A DNA stretch of 33,911 bases from Acidobacteriota bacterium. GTDB lineage: Bacteria; Acidobacteriota; Aminicenantia; Aminicenantales; UBA4085. How positions within the stretch are numbered: the first letter of the stretch is position 1; every line of letters starts with the position of its first letter. The stretch covers positions 1-33,911 of the forward strand of contig JAQULS010000020.1 in NCBI GenBank assembly GCA_028749235.1, written 5' to 3'. The translations under genes were made by a program, and so were the position numbers. Shown in pieces: positions 13,036 through 20,551 of this stretch. The notes below the pieces were generated by a model. The model worked only from the letters and a program-made list of their open reading frames with translations. It did not search any database and was not told the DNA's origin.

Positions 13036-13569
13036 CTAGGGTTCGACGGGAGCCCGGTCGAAAACGAGGGTCATCGTCTTCTGGCCGTCCGGCATCTGCA
13101 TCTTCTGGATCACGGTCAGGACGCTGCCGTCGGCGGACAGGGAGTATTCCTCCTCGAAAGCGTAGCGGAAATATTCTGTTTCCGGCTCTCCCCCGCCCGC
13201 TATGGTCATCATCACGCCTTCTCTCTCGCCGGAGATGAGTATCTTGCCGCTTTCCATCCGGCAGACGGACTTGAGATCCTTGAAGCTCTCCCCCGCGTTG
13301 AGGGATTCTTTCCCATCCCTCGTCAGGGTTTGGAGAGTCGTACGCTCTCCTCCCTGGGGCATCACCGTCTTACGGCGCAGGATCAGTTTGGCCCCGTCCA
13401 TCTCGATGGCAAGCGTTATTTCAGGGACGGTTTCGGGATACATCTCTTGCACCGCGCTCTCGCCCGGATCGAGCTTCCACGTCCCGGCGAAGCCCTTGTC
13501 GGCCGCCGCCAAAGACGCGACGCCGAGGGTCAGAAATAAAATTAAACCTAGCGTCGAGCGTGCTTTCAT
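13036..13569 (-). CDS. Secreted lipocalin-like protein of unknown function
   Basis: The protein has 177 residues. The start at 13569 is set by an AGGTGA Shine-Dalgarno sequence 6 bases upstream; a longer frame adds 37 residues with no signal. A signal peptide (MKARSTLGLILFLTLGVASL, then AAA) directs export. The mature protein begins FAGTWKLDPGES, a motif seen at the start of small beta-barrel (lipocalin-like) proteins that are frequent in Acidobacteriota. It continues as alternating strands (LAIEMDGAKLILRR, TMTLVFDRA). No enzyme motif is seen. Identical 24-base repeats stand at both ends of the gene, suggesting that it was duplicated or inserted as a block next to the tRNA. Confidence 0.75.
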   Translation of the reverse strand: MKARSTLGLILFLTLGVASLAAADKGFAGTWKLDPGESAVQEMYPETVPEITLAIEMDGAKLILRRKTVMPQGGERTTLQTLTRDGKESLNAGESFKDLKSVCRMESGKILISGEREGVMMTIAGGGEPETEYFRYAFEEEYSLSADGSVLTVIQKMQMPDGQKTMTLVFDRAPVEP

Positions 13570-13595
13570 GATGTTCACCTCGATGATAAAACGAC

Positions 13596-13619
13596 GCCGG
13601 AACGGCTTTTCGATGCAAT
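13596..13619. repeat. 24-base direct repeat flanking a secreted-protein gene, copy 2
   Basis: This is a perfect copy of 13009-13032, 587 bases away in the same orientation, just upstream of the Shine-Dalgarno region of the secreted-protein gene. No TATAAT follows it here, unlike the copy next to tRNA-Asp. Confidence 0.85.
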
Positions 13620-13734
13620 GGCCTTGGGCCGGCAGAAGCCGTCTCCCGTTATCCGCGCGGCCGGTTCCCTTCCCGCTCAAGCCGGATACGAAGGGCCAGC
13701 TCTCGCTTAGGCACGCCCGGCGATGGAGACAAGC

Positions 13735-14853
13735 CTAGTTCCCGCCGATCTCGTATTTAATCAGCGATATCAGGTCGTCCTCGTCCGCCTCGAGAAGGTA
13801 GAGAAAATCCCCGTGGATGGCCATCGGCGCATAGATTTGGGGGTTGTTCCTGCGGACCTTGAAGAGGGGCAGATAGAAATTGTCGAGGTAGCGGCCCTCG
13901 CGGCTGAAGACGTCGACCAAGATCCCTTTTTTCGGGTCGAAGGTCGAGGTCACGGCCCAGAGCCGGTCGTTCCGCCAGAGCAGCCGACAGAGGTCGTTGT
14001 GGAACTTCGGCACGAGCTCGGCCGGATAGCCGGGCGGCGTTTTGACCGTGTATTTCACCCGATCATATTCCCGCTTGAAGCTCCGGACGATCTCGCCCGT
14101 CTCAAGGTCGAGAAGTTTGATGAGGTATTCCGGCGAGTGGAAGAGGAAAACCGAGCGGTCGTCGGCCGCGAGGGGCATCGGCCGTGAAATCGTGCCGCTC
14201 GAAACCGATCCCGGCCGGAAGTGGAGGGACGAGGTGCAAGGCATCAAAACCGGCGTCGGGACGATCTCGCCGCGTTCGTTGAAGGTGACGAGCCGGTAAT
14301 CGTTCTCGAAGATGCCGCTGATCCCCGATTTGGGCCGTTCCCCGATCTCTCTTTTCAGGAAGAAGTACCGTCCGCCGAAAGTCCCCAAGAGACTCCCCAG
14401 GGGGACTTGGGACGTCTTGTCCGCGATCAGACGGCCGTCGAGGTTGATGCGGATAAGCTTGAGGCTGTTCGAAGACCAGAGGATGATCTCTTTCTCGAGG
14501 ATCAGGACGTCGGTCAGGTTGTCGTTGAGCTCGCCGGGGCCGCTCCCCCTCTTGAGCAGGTTCTTGACGAACCGGCCCTGGGGATCGAACTTCAACAGCT
14601 GCTTATACTCCTGGACATAAACGGAGCCGTCCCGCCCCGTGAAGACGGCGATCGGCTGGACAAAGAAAAACTTGCCTTTCTCGTCCGTGATCCGCGCTAC
14701 CTCTTTTAGGGGGACGATGCGGCCCGCGTTCGGGCTCGGCGGACGTTTGGGATTCTCGATGACTTGGGGGAAAGAAACAGCCGTGGTGCCCAGCAGAATC
14801 AGAGTCGCCGCAGCGGCAGGGACAAAGCGCCGTCTCGCTGAATATTCGTTCAT
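13735..14853 (-). CDS. Exported 6-bladed beta-propeller protein (DUF5128-like)
   Basis: The protein has 372 residues from the ATG at 14853, chosen because GGAGGGG lies 5-6 bases before it; the longer frame adds 13 residues. An N-terminal signal sequence (about residues 10-30) is followed by repeated blade motifs. One is DGSVYVQEYKQLLKFDPQGR, another has FVKNLLKRGSGPGEL, and a later one is LIKLLDLETGEIVRSF. The G-x-G-P-G-E turn and D-x-x-G-x-x-V repeats are typical of 6-bladed propellers of the DUF5128 group, common in Bacteroidota and Aminicenantes-like genomes. Their role is unknown; surface binding of peptides or sugars is usually assumed. It is transcribed alone, toward the secreted lipocalin-like gene. 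Confidence 0.78.
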   Translation of the reverse strand: MNEYSARRRFVPAAAATLILLGTTAVSFPQVIENPKRPPSPNAGRIVPLKEVARITDEKGKFFFVQPIAVFTGRDGSVYVQEYKQLLKFDPQGRFVKNLLKRGSGPGELNDNLTDVLILEKEIILWSSNSLKLIRINLDGRLIADKTSQVPLGSLLGTFGGRYFFLKREIGERPKSGISGIFENDYRLVTFNERGEIVPTPVLMPCTSSLHFRPGSVSSGTISRPMPLAADDRSVFLFHSPEYLIKLLDLETGEIVRSFKREYDRVKYTVKTPPGYPAELVPKFHNDLCRLLWRNDRLWAVTSTFDPKKGILVDVFSREGRYLDNFYLPLFKVRRNNPQIYAPMAIHGDFLYLLEADEDDLISLIKYEIGGN

Positions 14854-14974
14854 ATCGCCCCTCCTATCCCGATGGCCTCGAGCTAATGGCAATCCGCCCT
14901 CAGGCGTCTTTATCGAGTATTACGCCGGACCTCTGGCCGCCGTTTAAGCAGGCGATCGGCGGCGAACTCAAAAT

Positions 14975-15018
14975 GGGGGACACGATCCCGATTTCAAGAG
15001 AAATCGGGTCATGCCCCC
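14975..15018. repeat. REP-like palindrome
   Basis: A perfect 9-base stem (CCCGATTTC, loop AAGA, GAAATCGGG at 14987-15008) lies inside a longer imperfect one closed by GGGGG (14975-14979) and CCCCC (15014-15018). The GGGGGACACGATCCCGATTT arm resembles extragenic palindromes mobilised by REP-associated transposases. There is no T run, so it is not a classical terminator. It lies downstream of htpX. Confidence 0.6.
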
Positions 15019-15061
15019 AGAATTCGCTCGAAGGCAAGGCCGCTCGCAAGGACAATCGACT

Positions 15062-15952
15062 CTACATCTTCTCCAGGGCGGCGATGCGCTCCTCGATGGG
15101 CGGGTGGGTGCTGAAGAGCTTGTTGAGCTTGCCCTTGTGGTCGAGCAGGGGGTTGGCGATGTAGAGATGGGCGGTGGCCTTGTTGGCCGCCTCGAGCGGC
15201 TCCTTGTCCGCCGCGATCTTGCGCAGGGCCGAGGCCAGGCCGGCCGGGTAGCGGGTCAGTTCGGCCGAGCTGGCGTCGGCCAGGAACTCTCGCTTGCGCG
15301 AGATGGCCATCCGGATGAGGGAGGCGGCGATCGGCGCCAGGAGGGCCAGCAGAAGGCCGACGACGATCAAGGCCGCGCCGCCCCCGCTCTTGTCCTTGCT
15401 CACCCGACGGCCCCGGCCGCCCCACAGGAAGCTGCGCAGGATCCAGTCGCTCAACAGGGCGATGATCCCGACCATGACCACGACCAGGGTCATCAGCCGG
15501 ATGTCGTAGTTGCGGATGTGGGACATCTCGTGGGCCACGACGCCCTCGAGCTCGGCCCGGTCCATCTTCTGCAGAAGCCCCGTGGTGACGCAGATGATCG
15601 AGCTCTTGGGGTCGCGCCCCGTGGCAAAGGCGTTGGGCGCCGTGTCGTCGATGACATAGCAGCGGGGAGCGGGCACCCCGGCCGCGATGGCCAAGCCCTC
15701 GACGACGTTGGCCAGATACGGAAACTCTTCCTTGGTCGCCGGCCGCGCCTTGCTTATGGCCAGAGTGATCTTGTCGCTGGCATAGTAGCTCCCCAAGGCC
15801 GAGATCAGGGCGAAAGCGACGGCGGCGACGATCCCGGGGACGCCCCAGCCCGTCAGGTAGTCGAAGGCGAGGCCGAGCGAGGCGACGACCAGGATAAAGA
15901 AGAAGACGAGAACAGCGGACTTCCGCTTGTTCGCGGCGATCTGCTCGTACAT
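15062..15952 (-). CDS. htpX: HtpX-like membrane M48 zinc protease
   Basis: The protein has 296 residues, the family length. It degrades damaged membrane proteins on the cytoplasmic face of the inner membrane. Two membrane helices lie near the N-terminus (about 13-30 and 38-58). The zinc motif is HEMSH (141-145), followed by two more hydrophobic stretches (153-172 and 193-212) and the third ligand Glu222 in RKREFLADASS. The C-terminal part ends STHPPIEERIAALEKM, as usual in the family. The start lies 13 bases after the stop of lemA, so the two form an operon. LemA and HtpX are a known pairing, thought to link a membrane protein to protease control. Confidence 0.92.
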   Translation of the reverse strand: MYEQIAANKRKSAVLVFFFILVVASLGLAFDYLTGWGVPGIVAAVAFALISALGSYYASDKITLAISKARPATKEEFPYLANVVEGLAIAAGVPAPRCYVIDDTAPNAFATGRDPKSSIICVTTGLLQKMDRAELEGVVAHEMSHIRNYDIRLMTLVVVMVGIIALLSDWILRSFLWGGRGRRVSKDKSGGGAALIVVGLLLALLAPIAASLIRMAISRKREFLADASSAELTRYPAGLASALRKIAADKEPLEAANKATAHLYIANPLLDHKGKLNKLFSTHPPIEERIAALEKM

Positions 15953-15965
15953 GAATCCGGCCGGA

Positions 15966-16520
15966 TCAGAACTGGACCTTGACCGGCTCCTTGGCCGCGG
16001 CTTCGGTGATCTCGAAGTACTCCCGCTCCTTGAACCCGAACAGGTTGGCGATCAGGTTGGAGGGGAAAACCTGCTGCTTCTGGTTGAACTTCATGACCGT
16101 GTCATTGTAGAACTGCCGGGCATAGGCGATCTTGCCTTCGGTTCCCGACAGCTCCTCCTGCAGCAGCAGGAAGTTCTGATTGGCCTTCAGGTCGGGATAG
16201 GCCTCGGCCACCGCGAAGAGCGACTTAAGGGCGCCTTGAAGCTGGGTTTCCGCCGCGCCCTGGTCCTTGACGGTTCCCGCCGCCATGGCCTTGGTCCGGG
16301 CTTCCGTCACGTTTTGGAAGACGCTGGACTCGTGCTTGGCGTAGCCCTTGACGGTCTCGATCAGGTTGGGGATCAAGTCGTAGCGGCGCTTGAGCTGGAC
16401 ATCCACCTGGGACCAGGCGTTCTGGCAGCGGTTGCGGAGCGCCACCAGGCCGTTGTAGATGCCGACGGCGGCCACGAACAGGACGCCGATGATGATCAGG
16501 AAAAGGACCAATGGAGCCAT
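15966..16520 (-). CDS. lemA: LemA family protein
   Basis: The protein has 184 residues from the ATG at 16520, supported by AAGGAGGG 7 bases upstream; the longer frame has no such signal. One N-terminal membrane helix (about 4-22) leads into a long helical bundle. The hallmark is the segment [20 protein letters not shown] followed by [12 protein letters not shown], which defines the LemA family. [13 protein letters not shown] and [12 protein letters not shown] near the end are also typical. LemA proteins sit in the membrane with the bundle outside or in the cytoplasm depending on lineage; their biochemical role is not settled. It is first in an operon with htpX and divergent from citrate synthase. 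Confidence 0.93.
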   Translation of the reverse strand: MAPLVLFLIIIGVLFVAAVGIYNGLVALRNRCQNAWSQVDVQLKRRYDLIPNLIETVKGYAKHESSVFQNVTEARTKAMAAGTVKDQGAAETQLQGALKSLFAVAEAYPDLKANQNFLLLQEELSGTEGKIAYARQFYNDTVMKFNQKQQVFPSNLIANLFGFKEREYFEITEAAAKEPVKVQF

Positions 16521-16553
16521 GGTTCTCCCTCCTTGGCGTGGGATATCCCCTTC

Positions 16554-16582
16554 AGAATAGCGGCGGCGAAGCCAAAAAGCAA
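16554..16582 (-). promoter_or_regulatory. Promoter of lemA-htpX
   Basis: On the minus strand, TTGCTT (16582-16577), a 17-base spacer and TATTCT (16559-16554) give a start near 16547 and a leader of about 27 bases containing the lemA ribosome site. Confidence 0.5.
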
Positions 16583-16617
16583 GGCCGGCCCGGCCCCATT
16601 CCAAGCCCCGGCGTTCG

Positions 16618-16647
16618 TTGACTTCGGCTCGCGGCGAAAGCTATAAT
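16618..16647 (+). promoter_or_regulatory. Strong promoter of citrate synthase
   Basis: TTGACT (16618-16623), an 18-base spacer and a perfect TATAAT (16642-16647) lie about 63 bases before the start codon. It is back to back with the lemA promoter. Confidence 0.75.
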
Positions 16648-16709
16648 GCGGTGCCTTATGCGCGAAGGAGTCAAACTCTATCGCCTAATTATTAAAGGAG
16701 GTACATCGA

Positions 16710-18026
16710 ATGGCGGCTCTGAAAGAGAAATTCCAGGCCCAGATCGGCCCCATGCGCGAGAGGTATCAGAAGATCCTCAAAGAACATGGCGAGATGAAGA
16801 TCGGCGATTCGACGATTGCCCAGACCTACGGCGGCATGCGCTCCATCAAGTGCATGCTCTGGGAGACCTCGGCCCTCGACCCCAACGAAGGCATCCGCTT
16901 CCGCGGCTTCACCATCCCCGAGCTTCAGGCCAAGCTGCCCAAGCTCCCCGGGACCGGCGAGCCCCTGCCTGAGGGCCTGTTCTACCTCCTCCTGCTCGGC
17001 GAAATTCCGACCCTCGAAGACGCCCTGGCCGTCGGCGAGGATTGGAAGAAGCGGGCCAAGCTGCCCGATTATCTGATCAAGGTCCTGGAGTCTCTGCCGC
17101 AGGACCTCCACCCGATGACCCAGTTCTCGCTGGCCATCCTGACCCTCCAGAAAGACTCCAAGTTCGCCTCCCGCTACCGGACCGGCATGCACAAGCTGGA
17201 ATACTGGGACCCCATGTACGAAGACGTCATGGATATCCTCGCCAAGCTGCCGGAGATCGCGGCCCGCATCTACATGCGCTGCTACAAGGGCGCCAAGTAC
17301 ATCGCCCCCGACCCGAAGCTCGACTGGGCGGCCAACCTGGCCCACCAGATCGGCATCGACAAGCCGGACTTCTACGACCTGATGCGGCTCTATCTCGACA
17401 TCCACAGCGACCACGAGGGCGGCAACGTCTCGGCCCACACCAGCCACCTGGTCGGTTCGGCCCTGTCCGACGCCTACTTTTCGCTGTCGGCGGCCATGGA
17501 CGGCTTGGCCGGCCCGCTGCACGGCCTGGCCAACCAGGAAGTCCTGCGCTGGATCATGGACACGATGAAGGACCTCGGCGGCGTGCCGACCAAGGACCAG
17601 CTCGTCAAGTACCTGTGGGATACGCTGAACAGCGGCAAGGTCATCCCGGGTTACGGCCACGCGGTTCTGCGCAAGACCGACCCCCGCTACGTCGCCCAGC
17701 GCGAGTTCGCCCTCAAGCACCTGCCCGACTACGACATGTTCAAGGTCGTCAGCGACATCTACCAGGTCGCCCCGGACATCCTGCTGAAGCACGGCAAGGC
17801 CAAGAATCCCTGGCCGAACGTCGATGCCCACTCCGGCGTCCTGCTGTACTACTACGGGGTCACCGAGTACGACTTCTACACGGTCTTCTTCGGCGTCAGC
17901 CGGGCCATCGGCATCCTGTCCCAGCTCATCTGGAGCCGGGCCACGGGTTTGCCGCTGGAGCGGCCCAAGTCCGTCACGACCGAGTGGATCGAAGCCCAGA
18001 TCAAGGCCGCCGAGCAGCCCAAGTAA
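16710..18026 (+). CDS. gltA: Citrate synthase, mitochondrial (type I) form
   Basis: The protein has 438 residues. It joins acetyl-CoA and oxaloacetate to citrate, the entry step of the TCA cycle. The sequence follows the eukaryotic mitochondrial form rather than the usual bacterial hexamer. HSDHEGGNVSAHTSHLVGSA is followed by GLAGPLHGLANQEVL, then PGYGHAVLRKTDPRY and NPWPNVDAHSG. The catalytic triad is His271, His317 and Asp372, each three less than pig His274, His320 and Asp375, so the spacing is identical. Similar enzymes are known in Geobacter and a few other bacteria. AAAGGAGG stands 8 bases before the ATG. A strong promoter precedes it and a strong terminator follows it, so it is a single-gene unit. 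Confidence 0.95.
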   Translation: MAALKEKFQAQIGPMRERYQKILKEHGEMKIGDSTIAQTYGGMRSIKCMLWETSALDPNEGIRFRGFTIPELQAKLPKLPGTGEPLPEGLFYLLLLGEIPTLEDALAVGEDWKKRAKLPDYLIKVLESLPQDLHPMTQFSLAILTLQKDSKFASRYRTGMHKLEYWDPMYEDVMDILAKLPEIAARIYMRCYKGAKYIAPDPKLDWAANLAHQIGIDKPDFYDLMRLYLDIHSDHEGGNVSAHTSHLVGSALSDAYFSLSAAMDGLAGPLHGLANQEVLRWIMDTMKDLGGVPTKDQLVKYLWDTLNSGKVIPGYGHAVLRKTDPRYVAQREFALKHLPDYDMFKVVSDIYQVAPDILLKHGKAKNPWPNVDAHSGVLLYYYGVTEYDFYTVFFGVSRAIGILSQLIWSRATGLPLERPKSVTTEWIEAQIKAAEQPK

Positions 18027-18103
18027 GGGCGGCCAAGCGGTTCGCGGCGGAGCCTGGGCGTTAAATGCGCCCGGGAGATCCGCCGGACGCCTGAATCATC
18101 AAG

Positions 18104-18133
18104 GGCGGCTCCTTCGGGAGCCGCCTTTTTTTT
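18104..18133 (+). terminator. Rho-independent terminator of citrate synthase
   Basis: GGCGGCTCC (18104-18112), loop TTCG and GGAGCCGCC form a perfect nine-pair stem with a UUCG loop, followed by eight T. Confidence 0.95.
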
Positions 18134-18145
18134 CGGCTTGAAACG

Positions 18146-19024
18146 TTACATCTTGGCCAGGCGGAAGAGCTTGATCAGGGTCATGACGTCGTCGGCCTTG
18201 AAGCTCACCGTGTGCTCGTCCTTGCGCACGGCGCCCGGGATCCAGGACGCCTTCTGGGCGCCCGCTTCGTCGGCGAAAGCCACGTCCAGCGTATAGGGCG
18301 GAGCCAGCTTGTAGGGCTTGAAAGCCTTCACCCGGCGCAAGGCGGCGATCGTTTTCTCCCGTATCTGCGCCTGGGCGGCCTGCGGCGAAAGGCCCAGCTC
18401 GGCCGAGCCGATGCCCTCTTTCACCATGACGGTCTCGACGTCCCCGAAGAGATCCCGGGCCTGCCCGCAGATGGCCTTGTCGCCGGTGACGAGGACGACC
18501 GGGACATCGAACATCCCGGCGATGAGGGCGTTGACCCCGGCTTCCGGCATCTTGAGGCCGTTGATGATCACGTCGAGCAGCTTGGTCGTCATGGTGTGCT
18601 TGAGAACGCCGTTTGGCGTGGAGGCCCGGGCGTGATAGCCGATGAAGATCACGGCATCGAAAGTCTTGTCGATCCCTTCCATCATGCTCAAGGGGCCGTA
18701 GCTCCAATCGCGCAGGAGCTTGGCGCCCGGGTTCAGAAGGTCGGGCAGGATATTGCGCCCGGTGTCGTGGGCGTCCCGGACGACGATTTCGGCCGCGCCG
18801 GCGGCCTGGGCGGCTTCCACGGCCGCGTTGACCTCCTGGGTCATGAGCTTGCGGAACAGCCCGTAGTCCAGGCCGCCGACGGTCACGTCGTCCCAGTTGA
18901 CGACTCCGGTGATGCCCTCCATGTCGACCGAAATGAAAACCTTGAGGCCTTTGGCGGGCGCCTGGGCGGCGGCAAAAAAGGTGAGCGTGAACAGGAGAAC
19001 GATCGCGACGGCGGCTTTTTTCAT
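18146..19024 (-). CDS. Exported M55 family D-aminopeptidase (DppA-like)
   Basis: The protein has 292 residues from the ATG at 19024, supported by GGAGGGA. A signal peptide (MKKAAVAIVLLFTLTFFAAA) is unusual, since Bacillus DppA is cytoplasmic, and suggests action on peptides in the periplasm. Metal ligands match DppA after allowing for a 26-residue extension: Asp34 and Glu36 (SVDMEGITG), His86 (RDAHDTGRN), His131 (GYHARAS) and Glu161 (MPEAGVNALIAG). The family removes D-amino acids from peptides, so recycling of cell-wall peptides or use of external peptides is likely. It converges with citrate synthase and is divergent from homoserine dehydrogenase. Confidence 0.88.
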   Translation of the reverse strand: MKKAAVAIVLLFTLTFFAAAQAPAKGLKVFISVDMEGITGVVNWDDVTVGGLDYGLFRKLMTQEVNAAVEAAQAAGAAEIVVRDAHDTGRNILPDLLNPGAKLLRDWSYGPLSMMEGIDKTFDAVIFIGYHARASTPNGVLKHTMTTKLLDVIINGLKMPEAGVNALIAGMFDVPVVLVTGDKAICGQARDLFGDVETVMVKEGIGSAELGLSPQAAQAQIREKTIAALRRVKAFKPYKLAPPYTLDVAFADEAGAQKASWIPGAVRKDEHTVSFKADDVMTLIKLFRLAKM

Positions 19025-19206
19025 GGCTTCCCTCCTCGAACGCGTCCATCTTACGCGCCTCGACACGGCCATTCAATCCGATCCGCTTGAAAAACGCCGA
19101 TCTCTTCAAGAACACGGGCGATGAGGCAAAGAGAACCGCCGCCGCAACGGATTTTTTATTCAATCCGGTTAACTGACATCTCGTTGAATATTCGAACCTG
19201 GGCGAG

Positions 19207-19264
19207 GGGCGGAAGGGGCCAAACCCATCGACGGGGGAGCGAGCGTGTTTGGCCCCATCCGCCC
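19207..19264. repeat. 18-base inverted repeat upstream of homoserine dehydrogenase
   Basis: GGGCGGAAGGGGCCAAAC (19207-19224) faces GTTTGGCCCCATCCGCCC (19247-19264) across 22 bases, with a single mismatch. It ends 11 bases before the -35 box. It could be an operator, the end of the M55 transcription unit's control region, or a mobile palindrome. The rest of the 322-base divergent gap holds only a small AT-rich hairpin near 19149-19170. Confidence 0.7.
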
Positions 19265-19275
19265 TGAGCCTTTCT

Positions 19276-19304
19276 TTGACACGATTTCTTTCCTACGCTA
19301 AGAT
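19276..19304 (+). promoter_or_regulatory. Promoter of homoserine dehydrogenase
   Basis: TTGACA (19276-19281), a 17-base spacer and TAAGAT (19299-19304) give a start near 19311 and a leader of about 36 bases. Confidence 0.7.
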
Positions 19305-19346
19305 GCTTAAAAAGGAAGAAAGCATTCGCGGCGAAAGACATCCAAC

Positions 19347-20390
19347 ATGAAGCTTAGAATCGGCATCGTCGGTTGCGGCACGGTCGGCCAGGGCTTCCTG
19401 GAATGCCTGGACCGCAAAGCCGACGATCTGCGGGCTCGCTACGGCTTCGAGGCCAAGATCACGGCCATCGCCGATCCCGTCCGCGGCAACCTGATCGCTC
19501 CCCAAGGCCTCGATATCCGCAAGACGATCAAGGTCCTGGCCCAGGGCGGCAAGATGCACGCCGTCGACACCCGGGCCGCCAAGTACGATGGCGTTCCCAC
19601 CGTCGATATCATCGAGACGGCGGGGGCCGACTTGATCGCCGAGCTGACTCCGACCGACCTCAAGACCGGCGAGCCGGCCACAAGCCATATCGTCCGGGCC
19701 CTGATGACGGGCAAGCACGTCGTCACGACCAATAAAGGCCCGCTCGCCCTGCACTACCGCGAATTGAGCGAGCTGGCCCGCAAGCGGAAGCTCGCCTTCC
19801 GCTTCGAAGGCGCGGTCATGAGCGGGACGCCCGTCTTCAACATGGCCGAGGCCGGTCTCGCCGGCGTCTCGATCAAGGAAATCCGGGGCATCCTGAACGG
19901 GACCACGAACTATATCCTCGGCCGGATGGAAGAGGAGGGACTGGACTTCGCCGAGGCCTTGTCCCAGGCCCGGAAGCTGGGCTACGCCGAAACCGATCCC
20001 TCGGCCGACGTGGAGGGGCGTGATGCGCTGGCCAAGATCGTCATCCTGGCCAACGTGCTTCTCGACGCCGGGCTCAAGCCCGCCGCCATCAATCCGGCCG
20101 GCATCGGCAGCATCACCCGGGCCATGATCGCGTCCGCCCGCGAGGACGGCTTCCGCTACAAGCTCATCGCCTACGTCCGGCGGGAAGGGGCCCGGATCAC
20201 GGCCGGGGTGGGGCCCCGCAAGCTGTCTCTCTCCGATCCTCTGGCCCGGATTGCGGGCGCCCGCAACGCCCTGACCTTCGACCTCGACCTGCTGGGCTCC
20301 ATCACCCTCGAAGGGCCGGGAGCGGGCCGGATCGAAACCGGATACGCGGTTCTGCAGGACGTGCTTGCCATCCACCGCGATTTGAAATAG
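19347..20390 (+). CDS. hom: Homoserine dehydrogenase, short form
   Basis: The protein has 347 residues. It reduces aspartate semialdehyde to homoserine, the branch point to methionine and threonine. The N-terminal dinucleotide fold has GIVGCGTVGQG (6-16). TTNKGPLALHY carries the conserved Lys, and the core signature GILNGTTNYILGRM with LGYAETDPSADVEG downstream is complete. The C-terminal ACT domain of the long form, which senses threonine, is absent, so feedback by that domain is not expected. The ribosome site is weak. The next gene is a trans-sulfuration enzyme, which points to methionine as the main product, although 161 bases separate the two. Confidence 0.93.
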   Translation: MKLRIGIVGCGTVGQGFLECLDRKADDLRARYGFEAKITAIADPVRGNLIAPQGLDIRKTIKVLAQGGKMHAVDTRAAKYDGVPTVDIIETAGADLIAELTPTDLKTGEPATSHIVRALMTGKHVVTTNKGPLALHYRELSELARKRKLAFRFEGAVMSGTPVFNMAEAGLAGVSIKEIRGILNGTTNYILGRMEEEGLDFAEALSQARKLGYAETDPSADVEGRDALAKIVILANVLLDAGLKPAAINPAGIGSITRAMIASAREDGFRYKLIAYVRREGARITAGVGPRKLSLSDPLARIAGARNALTFDLDLLGSITLEGPGAGRIETGYAVLQDVLAIHRDLK

Positions 20391-20551
20391 ACTGTTTTCT
20401 CGAATTCGGCTCCCGAGCCGTATTATGGGCCTGAGAACACAACAGAAGCCTTATCGCAACGTCTTTCCCGACGGTCTTTTCTAGGCTCAACCCATGTCCA
20501 TTCCGCGCCGTTCGATACCATCCGTCTCTTTATTCAAGGGAGGCACCACTC

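Noticed and set aside
12907-13539. Open frame of 210 codons beginning in tRNA-Asp
   Set aside because: It starts in the tRNA and runs antisense to the secreted-protein gene; no start signal.
20391-20551. Possible SAM riboswitch before the sulfhydrylase-like gene
   Set aside because: The region has only a five-pair hairpin (CGGCT/AGCCG); none of the conserved SAM riboswitch cores was recognised.
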